NCBI GenBank assembly: GCA_021786195.1
Contig: JAJYNS010000066.1
Location: forward strand, 1 to 53,469
Source of the DNA: Actinomycetes bacterium
Lineage (GTDB): Bacteria > Actinomycetota > Acidimicrobiia > Acidimicrobiales > Bog-793
DNA: 53,469 nt
Direction: 5' to 3'
The position numbers and the translations under genes were made by a program. Position 1 is the first letter of the stretch. Each line of letters begins with the position of its first letter. Below the pieces are notes generated by a model. That model saw only the letters and a program-made list of their open reading frames with translations, was not told the origin of the DNA and did no database searches. Shown here one piece after another: positions 45,254 through 53,469 of this stretch.

Positions 45254-46444
45254 TCAGAGCCCGAGGGCGGCGCGAAGCTCGTCGACCCTCGGGGTCGACT
45301 CCCAGGTGAACTCCTTCTCCTGGCGCCCGAAGTGGCCGTAGGCGGCGGTCTTGCGGTAGATCGGCCGGCGCAGGTCGAGGTCGCGGATGATCGCCGCCGG
45401 CCGCAGGTCGAACAGCTCCTGGACCGCCCTGGCGATGCGCTCGGGGTCGACGACCTCCGTCCCGAAGGTCTCCACCATCAGCGACACGGGCCGGGCGACG
45501 CCGATGGCGTAGGCGACCTGGATCTCGCAGCGCCGGGCCGCCCCGGAGGCGACGACGTGCTTGGCGACCCAGCGGGCCGCGTAGGCTCCGGAGCGGTCGA
45601 CCTTCGAGGGGTCCTTCCCCGAGAAGGCGCCGCCGCCGTGCCGTGCCGCGCCGCCGTAGGTGTCGACGATGATCTTGCGGCCGGTCAGCCCGGCGTCAGC
45701 CCGGGGGCCCCCGAGCTCGAAGCGGCCAGTCGGGTTCGTGAGGACGCGCATCCCGGTGGCGTCGAGCCCCTCGGGGAGCAGCGGACGGATGACGTGGTCG
45801 AGCAGGTCCGGCACGAGCAGGGTGTCGAGGTCGATCCCGGGAAGGTGCTGGGTCGAGACGAGCACCGTCTCGAGCCGCACCGGTCGGGTTCCCTCGTAGC
45901 GGATCGACACCTGCGTCTTGCCGTCGGGACCGAGGTAGGGCAGGACGCCGGCCCGGCGCACCTCGGAGAGGCGGTGCGCCAGGCGGTGGGCGAGCCAGAT
46001 CGGCAGCGGCATCAAGTCCGCTGTCTCGTCGCAGGCGTAGCCGAACATCATCCCCTGGTCCCCCGCTCCCTGCTCGGAGAGCAGGTCGTCGCCGGCACCG
46101 CTGCGCGCCTCGTAGGCGTGGGAGACGCCCTGGTCGATGTCCGGCGACTGCTCCCCGATCGAGACGATGACGCCGCAGGTGTTGCCGTCGAAGCCGAACG
46201 ACTCTCGGTCGTAGCCGATGTCGCAGATCGTGGAGCGCACGAGGCGGGGGATGTCGACGTAGGCGGAGGTCGTGATCTCCCCCGCGACGCAGACGAGGCC
46301 GGTCGTGAGCAGCGTCTCGCAGGCGACCCGGCCCTCGGCGTCGACCTCGAGGATGGCGTCGAGCACCGCGTCGGAGATCTGGTCGGCCATCTTGTCCGGG
46401 TGGCCCTCGGTGACCGACTCCGAGGAGAAGGTGTAGCTCGTCAC
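45254..46444 (-). CDS. metK: S-adenosylmethionine synthetase
   Basis: Makes S-adenosylmethionine from ATP and methionine. The protein is 396 residues. The MetK hallmarks are intact: [23 protein letters not shown] at the N-terminus, [16 protein letters not shown], the glycine-rich [22 protein letters not shown] and the C-terminal [17 protein letters not shown] 46444 overlaps the coaBC stop by 4 bp (GTGA). No SAM riboswitch is present ahead of it, as expected for an internal operon gene. Its product supplies, among others, the radical-SAM LipA domain encoded in this window. Confidence 0.97.
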   Translation of the reverse strand: MTSYTFSSESVTEGHPDKMADQISDAVLDAILEVDAEGRVACETLLTTGLVCVAGEITTSAYVDIPRLVRSTICDIGYDRESFGFDGNTCGVIVSIGEQSPDIDQGVSHAYEARSGAGDDLLSEQGAGDQGMMFGYACDETADLMPLPIWLAHRLAHRLSEVRRAGVLPYLGPDGKTQVSIRYEGTRPVRLETVLVSTQHLPGIDLDTLLVPDLLDHVIRPLLPEGLDATGMRVLTNPTGRFELGGPRADAGLTGRKIIVDTYGGAARHGGGAFSGKDPSKVDRSGAYAARWVAKHVVASGAARRCEIQVAYAIGVARPVSLMVETFGTEVVDPERIARAVQELFDLRPAAIIRDLDLRRPIYRKTAAYGHFGRQEKEFTWESTPRVDELRAALGL

Positions 46445-47703
46445 GGGGCAGCTCCCTCGTCTCGTGCGGGCGGGCGGTTGCGACGGAGCCGCGCCACGGC
46501 GTCAAGCACAACTCCGGCAATCGTAGGCTTCGGCGCCGTCGGCACCTCGACGGTCTCGCCCCCTCGGTACAGCAGGGTCACCGCGTTGGTCTCATGGCCG
46601 AAGCCGGCTCCCGGACGGGTGACGTCGTTCACCACGAGGAGGTCCGCCCCCTTGGCCTCGAGCTTGCGGCGGGCTCGCTCGAGCACGTCTCGGGTCTCGG
46701 CGGCGAAGCCGACGATCACCTGGCCCTCCGGCGCCTCGCCGGCCAGGCGCCGGCGGCCGAGCTCGGCGAGGACGTCCTCGGTCGGCTCGAGGACGAGCTC
46801 GGGCAGGCCGTCGGCCTTGGCGAGCTTCTCGGCGGAGGGCCTGGCCGGGCGGAAGTCCGCGACGGCGGCCGCCATGACGACGACGTCGGCCGATCCCGAG
46901 CGCCCGAGCACCTCGGCGGCGAGCTCGGACGCCGTCTCGACGCGCACGACCTCTGCGACTCGGGGCGCCGGCAGCTCCGAGGCGGTCACGAGCACGACCC
47001 GGGCGCCCCGCTCGGCGGCCACCTCGGCGAGCGCATGGCCCTGGCGGCCCGAGGAACGGTTGGCGATGAAGCGGACCGGGTCGATCGGCTCTCGGGTCCC
47101 CCCGGCCGTGACGAGCACCTCGAGCCCGGCGAGCTCGCCTCCCAGCCCTCGGGCGGCGCGGGCGGCGGCCAGGGCTCCCGCCGCCGCGTCGAGGATCCGC
47201 TCGGGCGCAGCCAGCCGCCCCGGGCCCTCGTCGCCGCCGGCGAGACGGCCGGAGTCCGGCTCGACGACGACGACGCCTCGCGAGCGGAGCAGCGCCACGG
47301 CGTCCTGCACAGCGGGGTGCTCCCACATCTCGGCGTGCATCGCCGGACAGATGACGACCGGGGCTCGAGTCGCGAGCAACGTCGCCCCGAGCAGGTCGGC
47401 GGCGATGCCGGCGGCGTACTCGCCGATCAGGCGCGCGGTCGCCGGCGCCACGACGACGAGGTCGGCCCACCTCCCGAGCCGGGTGTGGGGGATCGGCGCA
47501 GCCCCGCCGAACAGCTCGGTCTCCGCGGGGTGCGAGCCGAGCGCCGAGAAGGTCGCGGCCCCGACGAAGCGAGTCGCCGTCCCGGTGAGCACCGGCGTGA
47601 CCTCGCACCCGGCGTCGACGAGCCGGCGAAGCAGCTCGACGGCCTTGTAGGCGGCGATCCCGCCGGAGACGCCGAGGACGACGCGGGCTCCGGCGAGCGG
47701 CAC
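46441..47703 (-). CDS. coaBC: Bifunctional CoaBC (phosphopantothenate-cysteine ligase/decarboxylase)
   Basis: Two successive steps of coenzyme A synthesis in one 420-residue protein. The N-terminal flavoprotein decarboxylase (CoaC) has [18 protein letters not shown], the HTRLGRWAD active-site histidine and [11 protein letters not shown]. The C-terminal ligase (CoaB) has [34 protein letters not shown] and VGFAAET. The PAMN motif reads PAMH, and the cysteine expected in the substrate flap (ACGD type) reads AGGD; I believe such changes are usual in actinobacterial CoaBC. GTG 47703 lies 12 bp after rpoZ. Confidence 0.95.
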   Translation of the reverse strand: MPLAGARVVLGVSGGIAAYKAVELLRRLVDAGCEVTPVLTGTATRFVGAATFSALGSHPAETELFGGAAPIPHTRLGRWADLVVVAPATARLIGEYAAGIAADLLGATLLATRAPVVICPAMHAEMWEHPAVQDAVALLRSRGVVVVEPDSGRLAGGDEGPGRLAAPERILDAAAGALAAARAARGLGGELAGLEVLVTAGGTREPIDPVRFIANRSSGRQGHALAEVAAERGARVVLVTASELPAPRVAEVVRVETASELAAEVLGRSGSADVVVMAAAVADFRPARPSAEKLAKADGLPELVLEPTEDVLAELGRRRLAGEAPEGQVIVGFAAETRDVLERARRKLEAKGADLLVVNDVTRPGAGFGHETNAVTLLYRGGETVEVPTAPKPTIAGVVLDAVARLRRNRPPARDEGAAP

Positions 47704-47715
47704 GCCCGCAGGTTC

Positions 47716-48102
47716 CTACTGCTCGGTCTCGTCGGCGTCGACGCGCTGGGCGCCGTCGACGGTCCCCACGGCGTCGACGGCACCGGAGGGGCTCATCACG
47801 GGCGCCTCCTCCCCGCCGCCCTCGGCTGCGGCGCCCTCGGGAGCCTCGCCCTCGGCCGCCTGCCGGCCCGGCCGGACCTTGCCCGCGGCGATCTCCTCGA
47901 ACGCGATCGAGAGCGGCTTACGCGCCACCGAGGCGACCTGTGGGGGCACGATCGCGCCGAGCCCCTCGCCGAGCTGGTTGAAGTAGGAGTTGATCTGCCG
48001 GGCGCGCTTCGAGCCGAGGATCACCAGGGTGAACTTCGAGTCGACCTTGTCGAGCAGCTCCTCGATCGGCGGGTCGATCATCGTGCTGCGCGGCTCTGCC
48101 AT
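47716..48102 (-). CDS. rpoZ: RNA polymerase omega subunit
   Basis: Small subunit that helps assemble RNA polymerase by folding beta'. The protein is 128 residues from ATG 48102, chosen because AAAGGAG lies 5 nt upstream. The core [37 protein letters not shown] and [17 protein letters not shown] is the actinobacterial omega signature. A C-terminal extension of about 50 residues, rich in Glu, Gly and Ala, has no known function. It lies 30 bp after gmk. Confidence 0.95.
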   Translation of the reverse strand: MAEPRSTMIDPPIEELLDKVDSKFTLVILGSKRARQINSYFNQLGEGLGAIVPPQVASVARKPLSIAFEEIAAGKVRPGRQAAEGEAPEGAAAEGGGEEAPVMSPSGAVDAVGTVDGAQRVDADETEQ

Positions 48103-48132
48103 GCCAGCTCCTTTGGCCACGTACGGGCGCGA

Positions 48133-48678
48133 TCAGGCGCTCGCCTGGCGGCGAGCCCGATCGACTATAGCGACGAGCTCGGCGGCGCTCTTGTCGACGT
48201 CCTCGTTGACGACCACCGCCCGGGCGATCCGCCGGGCTCGCTCGACCTCGAGCTCGCCGAGGGCGATCCTCCGCTCCACCTGCTCGGGGGGGTCGCCCCG
48301 GCCTTCCAGGCGCCGCCGCTGCTCGGCGCGGGAGGGGGGGACGAGCAGGACGACGACCACGTCCTCGCACCGCTCGAGCACCTGCTCGGCTCCCTGGACG
48401 TCGATCTCGAGCACGATGTCCCGCCCTGGCGGCGCCTCCGGGTACGGCGTGCCGTAGTGCTCCCCGAGCACGGTCGCCCACTCGAGGAAGCCGCCGGCGG
48501 CGACTCGCTCGAGGAAGGTGGCGGTGTCGACGAAGGTGTAGGCGTCCTCGTCCTCGCCGACACGGCGCGCCCGGGTCGTCCAGGACCGGGAGAGCCAAAA
48601 GCGCGGGTCGGTCTCGACCAGCCGCCGGACCACCGTCCCCTTCCCGGCACCGCCGGGACCGGCGACGACGAGGATCAG
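48133..48678 (-). CDS. gmk: Guanylate kinase, CTG start
   Basis: Phosphorylates GMP to GDP. The protein is 181 residues. The P-loop GPGGAGKGT lies at residues 6-14 if translation begins at the CTG at 48678, directly before ILVVAGPGG. This CTG overlaps the mihF stop as CTGA. The first ATG, GTG or TTG in this frame lies after the P-loop and would give an inactive protein, so CTG is the only sensible start. The remaining signatures (SRSWTTRARRVGEDEDAYTFV, FLEWATVLGEHYGTP, IDVQGAEQV) are normal. The SD is weak, so reinitiation after mihF is likely. Confidence 0.92.
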   Translation of the reverse strand: MILVVAGPGGAGKGTVVRRLVETDPRFWLSRSWTTRARRVGEDEDAYTFVDTATFLERVAAGGFLEWATVLGEHYGTPYPEAPPGRDIVLEIDVQGAEQVLERCEDVVVVLLVPPSRAEQRRRLEGRGDPPEQVERRIALGELEVERARRIARAVVVNEDVDKSAAELVAIVDRARRQASA

Positions 48679-48995
48679 GGCCGCTGGACCGCTTCGAGGA
48701 GCGAGTCGCGCTGCTTGGCGCCGAGGCCCTGCAGCCGCCGGGTCTCGCTGATGCCGACCTGCTCCATCAGGCGACGGGCCTTGACCTTGCCGGTCCCGGG
48801 GAGCGACTCGAGGACGGCGAGCACCTTCATCTTCCCGACGATCTCGTCGGAGTCGGCCTTGCCGAGCAGCGAGGCCAGCGTGACCCGGCCCGCCTTGAGG
48901 TGATCCTTGATCTCCGCGCGCTCCTTGCGGGCCTTCGCGGCCTTGTCGAGCGCAGCCTTGCGCTGTTCTGGTGTGAGGCTGGGAGGTTGGGGCAT
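48675..48995 (-). CDS. mihF: Actinobacterial integration host factor (mIHF)
   Basis: Nucleoid-associated DNA-bending protein specific to actinobacteria, 106 residues. The sequence shows the family pattern PPSLTPEQRKAALDKAAKARKERAEIK, then LASLLGKADSDEIVGKMKVLAVLESLPGTGKVKARRLMEQVGISETRRLQGLG with its helix-two-turn-helix DNA-binding region. The ATG at 48995 has no SD. A TATCGT (on the minus strand) ends 8 nt before the ATG, so a nearly leaderless mRNA is possible. It heads the gmk-rpoZ-coaBC-metK-priA block. Confidence 0.95.
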   Translation of the reverse strand: MPQPPSLTPEQRKAALDKAAKARKERAEIKDHLKAGRVTLASLLGKADSDEIVGKMKVLAVLESLPGTGKVKARRLMEQVGISETRRLQGLGAKQRDSLLEAVQRP

Positions 48996-49055
48996 GACCA
49001 GGTACGATAGCGCGGCAGGTCGAGTGGCACCACGCTCCGGGGAGGTTTCACCTGC

Positions 49056-51218
49056 ATGGCCGATCGCTTGTCCGTCCCGCCCGACGACGTCGTCCTCTCG
49101 GTGGAGAACCTGCGCACCGAGTTCCACCTGCGCCGGGGCAGCGTGGGGGCGGTCGACGGTGTCAGCTTCGCCGTGCGGGCCGGCGAGTGCGTCGGGCTCG
49201 TCGGCGAGTCCGGCTGCGGCAAGTCGACCGTGGGCCTGTCGATCATGAAGCTGCTCCCGGCCAACGGGCACGTCACCGGCGGCAGCGTGAGGATCCTCGG
49301 CCGCGACGTCGTCCCCCTCTCCGACAAGGAGATGCAGAAGCTGCGGGGCAACGAGGTCAGCATGATCTTCCAGGATCCGATGACCTCGCTGAACCCGACC
49401 TGGACGATCGGCCGCCAGATCGCCGAGCCCGTGATGCTGCACCGGGGCCAGACGGCCAAGCGGGCGCGAGAGCGGGCGCTCGAGGTCCTCACGCTCGTCG
49501 GGATGCCGAGGCCGGCCGAGCGGCTCGACTACTACCCCCACCAGCTCTCCGGGGGCCTGCGCCAGCGCGTCATGATCGCGATGGCGCTGGCCTGCGAACC
49601 GAAGCTCCTGATCGCCGACGAGCCGACGACGGCGCTCGACGTGACGATCCAGGCGCAGATCCTCGACCTGATCGACGACCTTCGCGAGCGGTTGTCGATG
49701 GCCGTGATACTCGTCACCCACGACATGGGGGTGATCGCGGCGCGCGCGAGCCAGGTGATGGTGATGTACGCGGGGAAGATCGTCGAGGCGGCTCCCACCG
49801 AGGAGCTGTTCGACTCGATGCGCCACCCCTACTCCGAGGCGCTGTTCGACTCCATCCCGAGGCTCGACCAGGACCGCACCCAGCCGCTGTTCTCGATCCC
49901 GGGCCAGCCGCCGGACCTCTCGAGCCCCCCGAAGGGATGCCGTTTCGAGCCTCGCTGCCGCTACGCGACCGAGGTGTGCCGGCTCGAGGAGCCGCCGCTC
50001 GAGTCCCTCACGCCCTCCGGTCTCGCGGTCGCGAGCGCGGCCGGAGCCGAGGTGGCGACCCTGCACCGCTTCGCGTGCTTCCACCCGGTCGGCACCGCGC
50101 CCACCGCTCCTGCTGCGGCCGGCGAGCCGGGGCGCACCACCACGCCTGCATGGGTGAGCACCCCGGCTGCCGCCTCGGCCGACGAGGGGTCGGGCACCAC
50201 GCCGCTCGTGACACTCGAGGAGGTCGTGAAGGAGTACCCGGTCGCGACGGGGGTGTTCTCGGTCGGCAAGCACGGCGCCGTGCACGCGGTCTCGGGTGTG
50301 TCCTTCTCCGTCGCCGAGGGGGAGACCTTCGGCCTCGTCGGCGAGTCCGGCTGCGGGAAGACGACCATCGGGCGCCTGGTCGTCGCGCTGGAGCGACCGA
50401 CGAGGGGCGCCATCCACTTCCAGGGCGACGACCTCGCCCGGCTGGGGGGCGCCCGGCTGCGCAACCGGCGGCGGGACCTGCAGCTCATGTTCCAGGACCC
50501 CTATGCCTCGCTCGACCCGCGCATGCGCGTCGGCAGCATCATCGCCGAGCCACTCGTCGTCCAGCGCATGGGCAGCCGCTCGGAGCGACGCCGGCGCGTC
50601 GAGAGCCTGCTCGACGAGGTGGGCCTCCCCCGGCACGCGGCCGAGCTCTACCCCCACGAGTTCTCCGGCGGCCAGCGCCAGCGGATCGGCCTCGCGCGGG
50701 CCCTCGCGCTTCATCCTCGCCTCATCGTCGCCGACGAGCCCGTCTCCGCCCTCGACGTCTCGATCCAGGCGCAGATCCTCAACCTGATGCGCAGCCTGCA
50801 GCAGGAGCACGGGCTGGCCTACATCGTCATCTCCCACGACCTCGCCGTCGTGCGTTACCTGGCGACGCGCATCGGGGTCATGTACCTCGGCAAGCTCGTC
50901 GAGATCGGCCCGGCCGACGAGGTCTACCGGCGCGCCGCCCACCCCTACACCCAGGGCCTCATCGATACGATCCCGGTCCCCGACCCCAAGGTGGCCCACG
51001 GCCGGCGCGGCCAGCTGGTGCGGGGAGAGCTGCCCTCGGCCATCGACCCGCCGAGCGGCTGCCGCTTCCGCACCCGCTGCGTGCTCGCCCAGGCGATCTG
51101 CGCCGAGGAGGAGCCTCGCCTTCGCTCCTTCGGCCCCGGCCACGCCGCCGCCTGTCACTTCCCGCTCCAGACGCCGGAGCCCGACGACTCCCTCGCGGGG
51201 GCGACCGCCTCGAACTGA
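49056..51218 (+). CDS. Fused dipeptide/oligopeptide ABC transporter ATPases (DppD-DppF)
   Basis: One 720-residue protein carries both ATPases of a peptide importer. The first cassette (about 12-265) has GESGCGKST (Lys56), LSGGLRQRV and [11 protein letters not shown]. The second (about 390-640) has GESGCGKTT (Lys435), FSGGQRQRI and [11 protein letters not shown]. Each is followed by the oligo/dipeptide C-terminal domain with its cysteine cluster ([15 protein letters not shown]...FACFHP and [15 protein letters not shown]...ACHFP), a site shown to bind an Fe-S cluster in a mycobacterial OppD. These are usually two genes. GGGGAGG precedes the ATG. The permeases lie convergently downstream rather than in the same operon. 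Confidence 0.93.
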   Translation: MADRLSVPPDDVVLSVENLRTEFHLRRGSVGAVDGVSFAVRAGECVGLVGESGCGKSTVGLSIMKLLPANGHVTGGSVRILGRDVVPLSDKEMQKLRGNEVSMIFQDPMTSLNPTWTIGRQIAEPVMLHRGQTAKRARERALEVLTLVGMPRPAERLDYYPHQLSGGLRQRVMIAMALACEPKLLIADEPTTALDVTIQAQILDLIDDLRERLSMAVILVTHDMGVIAARASQVMVMYAGKIVEAAPTEELFDSMRHPYSEALFDSIPRLDQDRTQPLFSIPGQPPDLSSPPKGCRFEPRCRYATEVCRLEEPPLESLTPSGLAVASAAGAEVATLHRFACFHPVGTAPTAPAAAGEPGRTTTPAWVSTPAAASADEGSGTTPLVTLEEVVKEYPVATGVFSVGKHGAVHAVSGVSFSVAEGETFGLVGESGCGKTTIGRLVVALERPTRGAIHFQGDDLARLGGARLRNRRRDLQLMFQDPYASLDPRMRVGSIIAEPLVVQRMGSRSERRRRVESLLDEVGLPRHAAELYPHEFSGGQRQRIGLARALALHPRLIVADEPVSALDVSIQAQILNLMRSLQQEHGLAYIVISHDLAVVRYLATRIGVMYLGKLVEIGPADEVYRRAAHPYTQGLIDTIPVPDPKVAHGRRGQLVRGELPSAIDPPSGCRFRTRCVLAQAICAEEEPRLRSFGPGHAAACHFPLQTPEPDDSLAGATASN

Positions 51219-51244
51219 AGCTCAGGGCAGGCGGAGCCGCCGGC

Positions 51245-52216
51245 TCAGCGCCGCTGGAGGCGCACCTCCAAGGCGTCTCGCAAGGCGTCGCCGATGAAGT
51301 TGAGGGAGATCACGGTCAGCACGATCAAGATCGCCGGCGGGTAGATCAGCCACCAGTAGCCGCCGGCCACGTAGGAGATGCCGTTCGACAGCATCGAGCC
51401 CCAGTCGGTGCGCGGCGCGGGCACGCCGAGGCCGAGGTAGCCAAGCGCGGCGAGGAACAGGATCGCGTCGGCGACCTGGAAGGTGGCGTTCACGACGATC
51501 GTCCCGACGGCGTTCGGCACGATGTGGCGCAGCACGACGCGGGAGTTCTTCCCGCCCATCACGCGCACCGCCTGGACGTACTCCCGCACGCGAAGCGTCA
51601 GCGTCTCGCCGCGCACGAGCCGCGCCGGGACGAGCCAGGCGGTGAAGCCGAGGACGAGGATGAGCAGCCCGACCGAGGCATGGAAGATCACCGTCAGCGT
51701 GATGAGCAGGAAGATCGTCGGGAAGGAGAGGAAGATGTCGACGAGGCGCATCATCACCGCGTCGACGACGCCGCCGAAGAAGCCGGAGATCGCGCCCCAC
51801 AGGACGCCGACGAGCGTCGCCACCGCCGCCGCCGCGTAGCCGATCTCGAGCGACGTCTGGCCACCGTACATGAGGCGGCCGAGGACGTCGAAGCCGCTCT
51901 CGTCGGTCCCGAGTGGATGGGCGGCGCTCGGCGGCAGCGTCGGGGTCGAGTTGAGGAGGGCGTTCTGGGCGTTCGTCTGGTTCGTGTGGTAGAAGACGGG
52001 CCCGAGCACGCAGAACAGGATGATCAGCAGCAGCAGCACCGCTCCGACGACTGCGAGCTTGTTCTCGACGAAGACCCGGGCGACCTGACGGATGAAGCCC
52101 CCGTGGCCGGCGACCTCGCCCGCATCGGGCCCCTCGAGGGTGACGAGGCCCCCGGTGTCCTCGCGGATGAGCGCGAGGTCCTCGCTCGAGTACTCGCCGG
52201 GGTCCATCGCAGCCAT
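51245..52216 (-). CDS. Peptide ABC transporter permease (DppC/OppC family)
   Basis: Inner-membrane permease of 323 residues. A hydrophilic N-terminus of about 45 residues is followed by a first membrane helix (LAVVGAVLLLLIILFCVLGPVF), an external region with the HPLGTDESGFDVLGRLMYG signature, and five further helices. The EAA-type cytoplasmic loop, which contacts the ATPase, is RVMGGKNSRVVLRHIVPNA. It pairs with the permease gene 18 bp upstream. The stop lies only 26 bp from the stop of the ATPase gene on the other strand. Short inverted repeats (GGCGG/CCGCC and GAGCC/GGCTC) fill that gap and may end both transcripts. Confidence 0.92.
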   Translation of the reverse strand: MAAMDPGEYSSEDLALIREDTGGLVTLEGPDAGEVAGHGGFIRQVARVFVENKLAVVGAVLLLLIILFCVLGPVFYHTNQTNAQNALLNSTPTLPPSAAHPLGTDESGFDVLGRLMYGGQTSLEIGYAAAAVATLVGVLWGAISGFFGGVVDAVMMRLVDIFLSFPTIFLLITLTVIFHASVGLLILVLGFTAWLVPARLVRGETLTLRVREYVQAVRVMGGKNSRVVLRHIVPNAVGTIVVNATFQVADAILFLAALGYLGLGVPAPRTDWGSMLSNGISYVAGGYWWLIYPPAILIVLTVISLNFIGDALRDALEVRLQRR

Positions 52217-52234
52217 GGCTGGCCTACTTTCTCG

Positions 52235-53191
52235 TCAGCGCTTGCCGTAGCGGATGCGCGGGTCCACGACGGCGTAGAGGACGTCGGCGACGAAGTTGCC
52301 GACGATCGTCGCGATCGCCGCGACGAAGGTCGTCCCGAGCAGCAGGGGGATGTCCAGGTTCAACGCGGCGTTGTAGGCGAGGAGGCCCATGCCGGGGTAG
52401 TTGAACACCGTCTCGGTGATGACCGCGCCACCGACGATGCCGGGGATCGACAGGCCGAGGAGCGTGACGATCGGGATGAGGGCGTTGCGCAGGGCGTGGC
52501 GGTACAGGACAGACCGGCTGCTCACGCCCTTCGCCTTCGCGGTGCGGATGTAGTCCTGGGTGAGCACGTCCATCATCGACGAGCGCATGTAGCGGCTGAA
52601 GGAGGCGATCGTGATCGCCGAGAGCGTGAGCACCGGGAGCACGAGGGCACGCGGGTCGGCGAGGATGCCGCCGACCGTGGTCGCGCTCGGCGCCGCGATC
52701 GGGAACCACTTCAGGTCGACGGCGAAGTAGAGGATGAGCAGCAGCCCGATGAGGAACGACGGCATCGCGTAGAGCAGGAAGGAGATGCCGGTGAAGAGGT
52801 AGTCCTCGGGCTTGTAGCGCCGGACCGTCTGGAAGATGCCTAGCGGCACGGCGACGATCAGGGCGAAGACGGTCGAGATCCCGACCAGCACGAGCGTCTT
52901 CGGTAGCCGGCCGGCGATCAGGGTCGAGACCGGCTGGTTGTTCTTGTAGGAGTAGCCGAGGTTGAAGTGGAGTACCAGCCCCTTCACGAAGTGCCAGAGC
53001 TGGTCGAGGACCGGCAGGTCGTAGCCGTTGAGCCTGTTGAACGACGCGATCTGGCCGGGCGTCGCCCGGGCGCCGAGGGCACCGCGCGCCGCTCCCCCGG
53101 GGATGACCCGGGACAGCACGAAGATGAACAGGGTGACGCCGGCCAGGACGATGATCCCCTGGAGCAGCCGTCGGATGAAGTAGTAGAGCAC
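52235..53191 (-). CDS. Peptide ABC transporter permease (DppB/OppB family)
   Basis: Inner-membrane permease of 318 residues with six predicted membrane helices. The N-terminal MLYYFIRRLLQGIIVLAGVTLFIFVLSRVIPGG and the EAA-type loop TAKAKGVSSRSVLYRHALRNALIPI are typical of DppB/OppB. The C-terminal end ADVLYAVVDPRIRYGKR is also standard. GTG 53191 is the start. It follows the binding-protein gene by 154 bp of very GC-rich sequence that contains a hairpin. Confidence 0.92.
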   Translation of the reverse strand: MLYYFIRRLLQGIIVLAGVTLFIFVLSRVIPGGAARGALGARATPGQIASFNRLNGYDLPVLDQLWHFVKGLVLHFNLGYSYKNNQPVSTLIAGRLPKTLVLVGISTVFALIVAVPLGIFQTVRRYKPEDYLFTGISFLLYAMPSFLIGLLLILYFAVDLKWFPIAAPSATTVGGILADPRALVLPVLTLSAITIASFSRYMRSSMMDVLTQDYIRTAKAKGVSSRSVLYRHALRNALIPIVTLLGLSIPGIVGGAVITETVFNYPGMGLLAYNAALNLDIPLLLGTTFVAAIATIVGNFVADVLYAVVDPRIRYGKR

Positions 53192-53301
53192 CTGTCCCGC
53201 CCTCTCGTGGACGACAGGCTAGGCCCTCGGGCGCCGCCTCGGGCGGACCCCGGGCCGGCCGGTCCCCGGGCCCGCCGGCATGGCGGCGGAGCCGGGGACC
53301 G

Positions 53302-53322
53302 GGCCGCCGGCCGGTGGCGGCC
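53302..53322 (-). terminator. Hairpin between binding-protein and permease genes
   Basis: GGCCGCC (53302-53308) is perfectly complementary to GGCGGCC (53316-53322) around a 7-nt loop, in the 154-bp gap 53192-53345. As in the rhamnose operon, a stem follows the binding-protein gene and could raise its mRNA level relative to the permeases. The rest of the gap is low-complexity GC-rich sequence. Confidence 0.45.
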
Positions 53323-53345
53323 GACGGCGGCGGCGGCCGGAGGCC

Positions 53346-53469
53346 CTAGCCCTTGATGTGCCAGGTCTCGGGGAGGATGGAGTCGAGCGGGTTCGGGACG
53401 TAGCCCGTGACCTTCTTCGACACCTCACCGACGCCGATCGTGTTGACCTGCCACAGGTAGGGGAGCTGG
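53346..53469 (-). CDS. Peptide ABC transporter substrate-binding protein, C-terminal fragment
   Basis: Only the last 40 residues are in the window; the gene continues beyond the right edge. The frame begins QLPYLWQVNTIGVG and ends PETWHIKG before a TAG stop. The pattern, an LWQV strand, then a conserved N-P and a final W.I.G, is typical of the C-terminus of family 5 extracellular solute-binding proteins (DppA/OppA). Position directly upstream of the two peptide permeases supports this. Ligand and export signal cannot be judged. Confidence 0.75.
   Translation of the reverse strand, partial: QLPYLWQVNTIGVGEVSKKVTGYVPNPLDSILPETWHIKG

Noticed and set aside
46445-47715. SAM riboswitch ahead of metK
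   Set aside because: metK starts inside the end of coaBC with a 4-bp overlap, so there is no leader to hold one.
48133-48633. A shorter gmk starting at 48633
   Set aside because: It would begin after the P-loop, which is clearly encoded in the same frame just upstream, so the product could not bind ATP.

Overview
This is a very GC-rich, gene-dense bacterial chromosome segment, almost certainly from an actinobacterium. The evidence is several characteristic actinobacterial neighbourhoods: mihF-gmk-rpoZ-coaBC-metK-priA (48995 down to 43419), rpsO-pnp-M16 peptidase-dapB-dapA-rnj (43278 down to 35604), a homodimeric pyruvate dehydrogenase E1 (aceE), a PAC2 protein, a TIGR03252-like HhH-GPD protein and a PriA without helicase motifs. 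GTG starts are very common and genes often overlap by 4 bp. The class cannot be fixed from the sequence alone; an Acidimicrobiia-like lineage is only a guess. I saw no insertion sequence, phage, CRISPR array or rRNA gene.

Layout. 1-12430: tRNA-Ala(GGC), leuS, then a minus-strand block. Read in the direction of transcription this block is rnhA, sulfate activation (cysD-cysN-cysC), a 2-oxoacid dehydrogenase E2, a single-frame LipB-LipA lipoate protein, an M24 aminopeptidase, a PAC2 protein and a HAD phosphatase. 12554-18973 (plus): aceE, an HhH-GPD protein, a 340-bp structured intergenic region and sufC-sufS-sufU. 19049-24156 (minus): ftsK, a D,D-carboxypeptidase and thrB. 24253-35539: a complete L-rhamnose locus, with a divergent LacI regulator and the minus-strand genes rhaT-P-Q-S-M-I, a bifunctional aldolase/dehydrogenase and rhaB. 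35604-43278: RNA turnover and lysine biosynthesis. 43419-48995: the conserved priA-to-mihF block. 49056-53469: a dipeptide/oligopeptide ABC transporter with fused ATPases, two permeases and the end of a binding protein.

How the genes work together. The E2 needs lipoate, which the adjacent LipB-LipA protein would supply, and aceE uses the same type of complex. CysD/CysN make APS and CysC makes PAPS for sulfate assimilation. SufC/S/U assemble the Fe-S clusters that LipA needs, but no sufB or sufD lies beside them. The rhamnose genes form a full pathway: ABC import (RhaSPQT), mutarotation (RhaM), isomerisation (RhaI), phosphorylation (RhaB), then aldol cleavage and lactaldehyde oxidation (RhaE-type fusion). 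They are read from one good promoter, and the LacI gene is divergent from it.

Most notable points: (1) the LipB-LipA fusion; (2) two genes, dapB and gmk, whose only sensible start is CTG inside a CTGA stop/start overlap, in a window that also uses ATGA, GTGA and TTGA overlaps; (3) a multi-hairpin intergenic element at 15992-16230 whose minus strand can pair over 17 nt with the 3' end of 16S rRNA; (4) the rhamnose locus sitting between rnj and ftsK, genes that lie close together in other actinobacteria.
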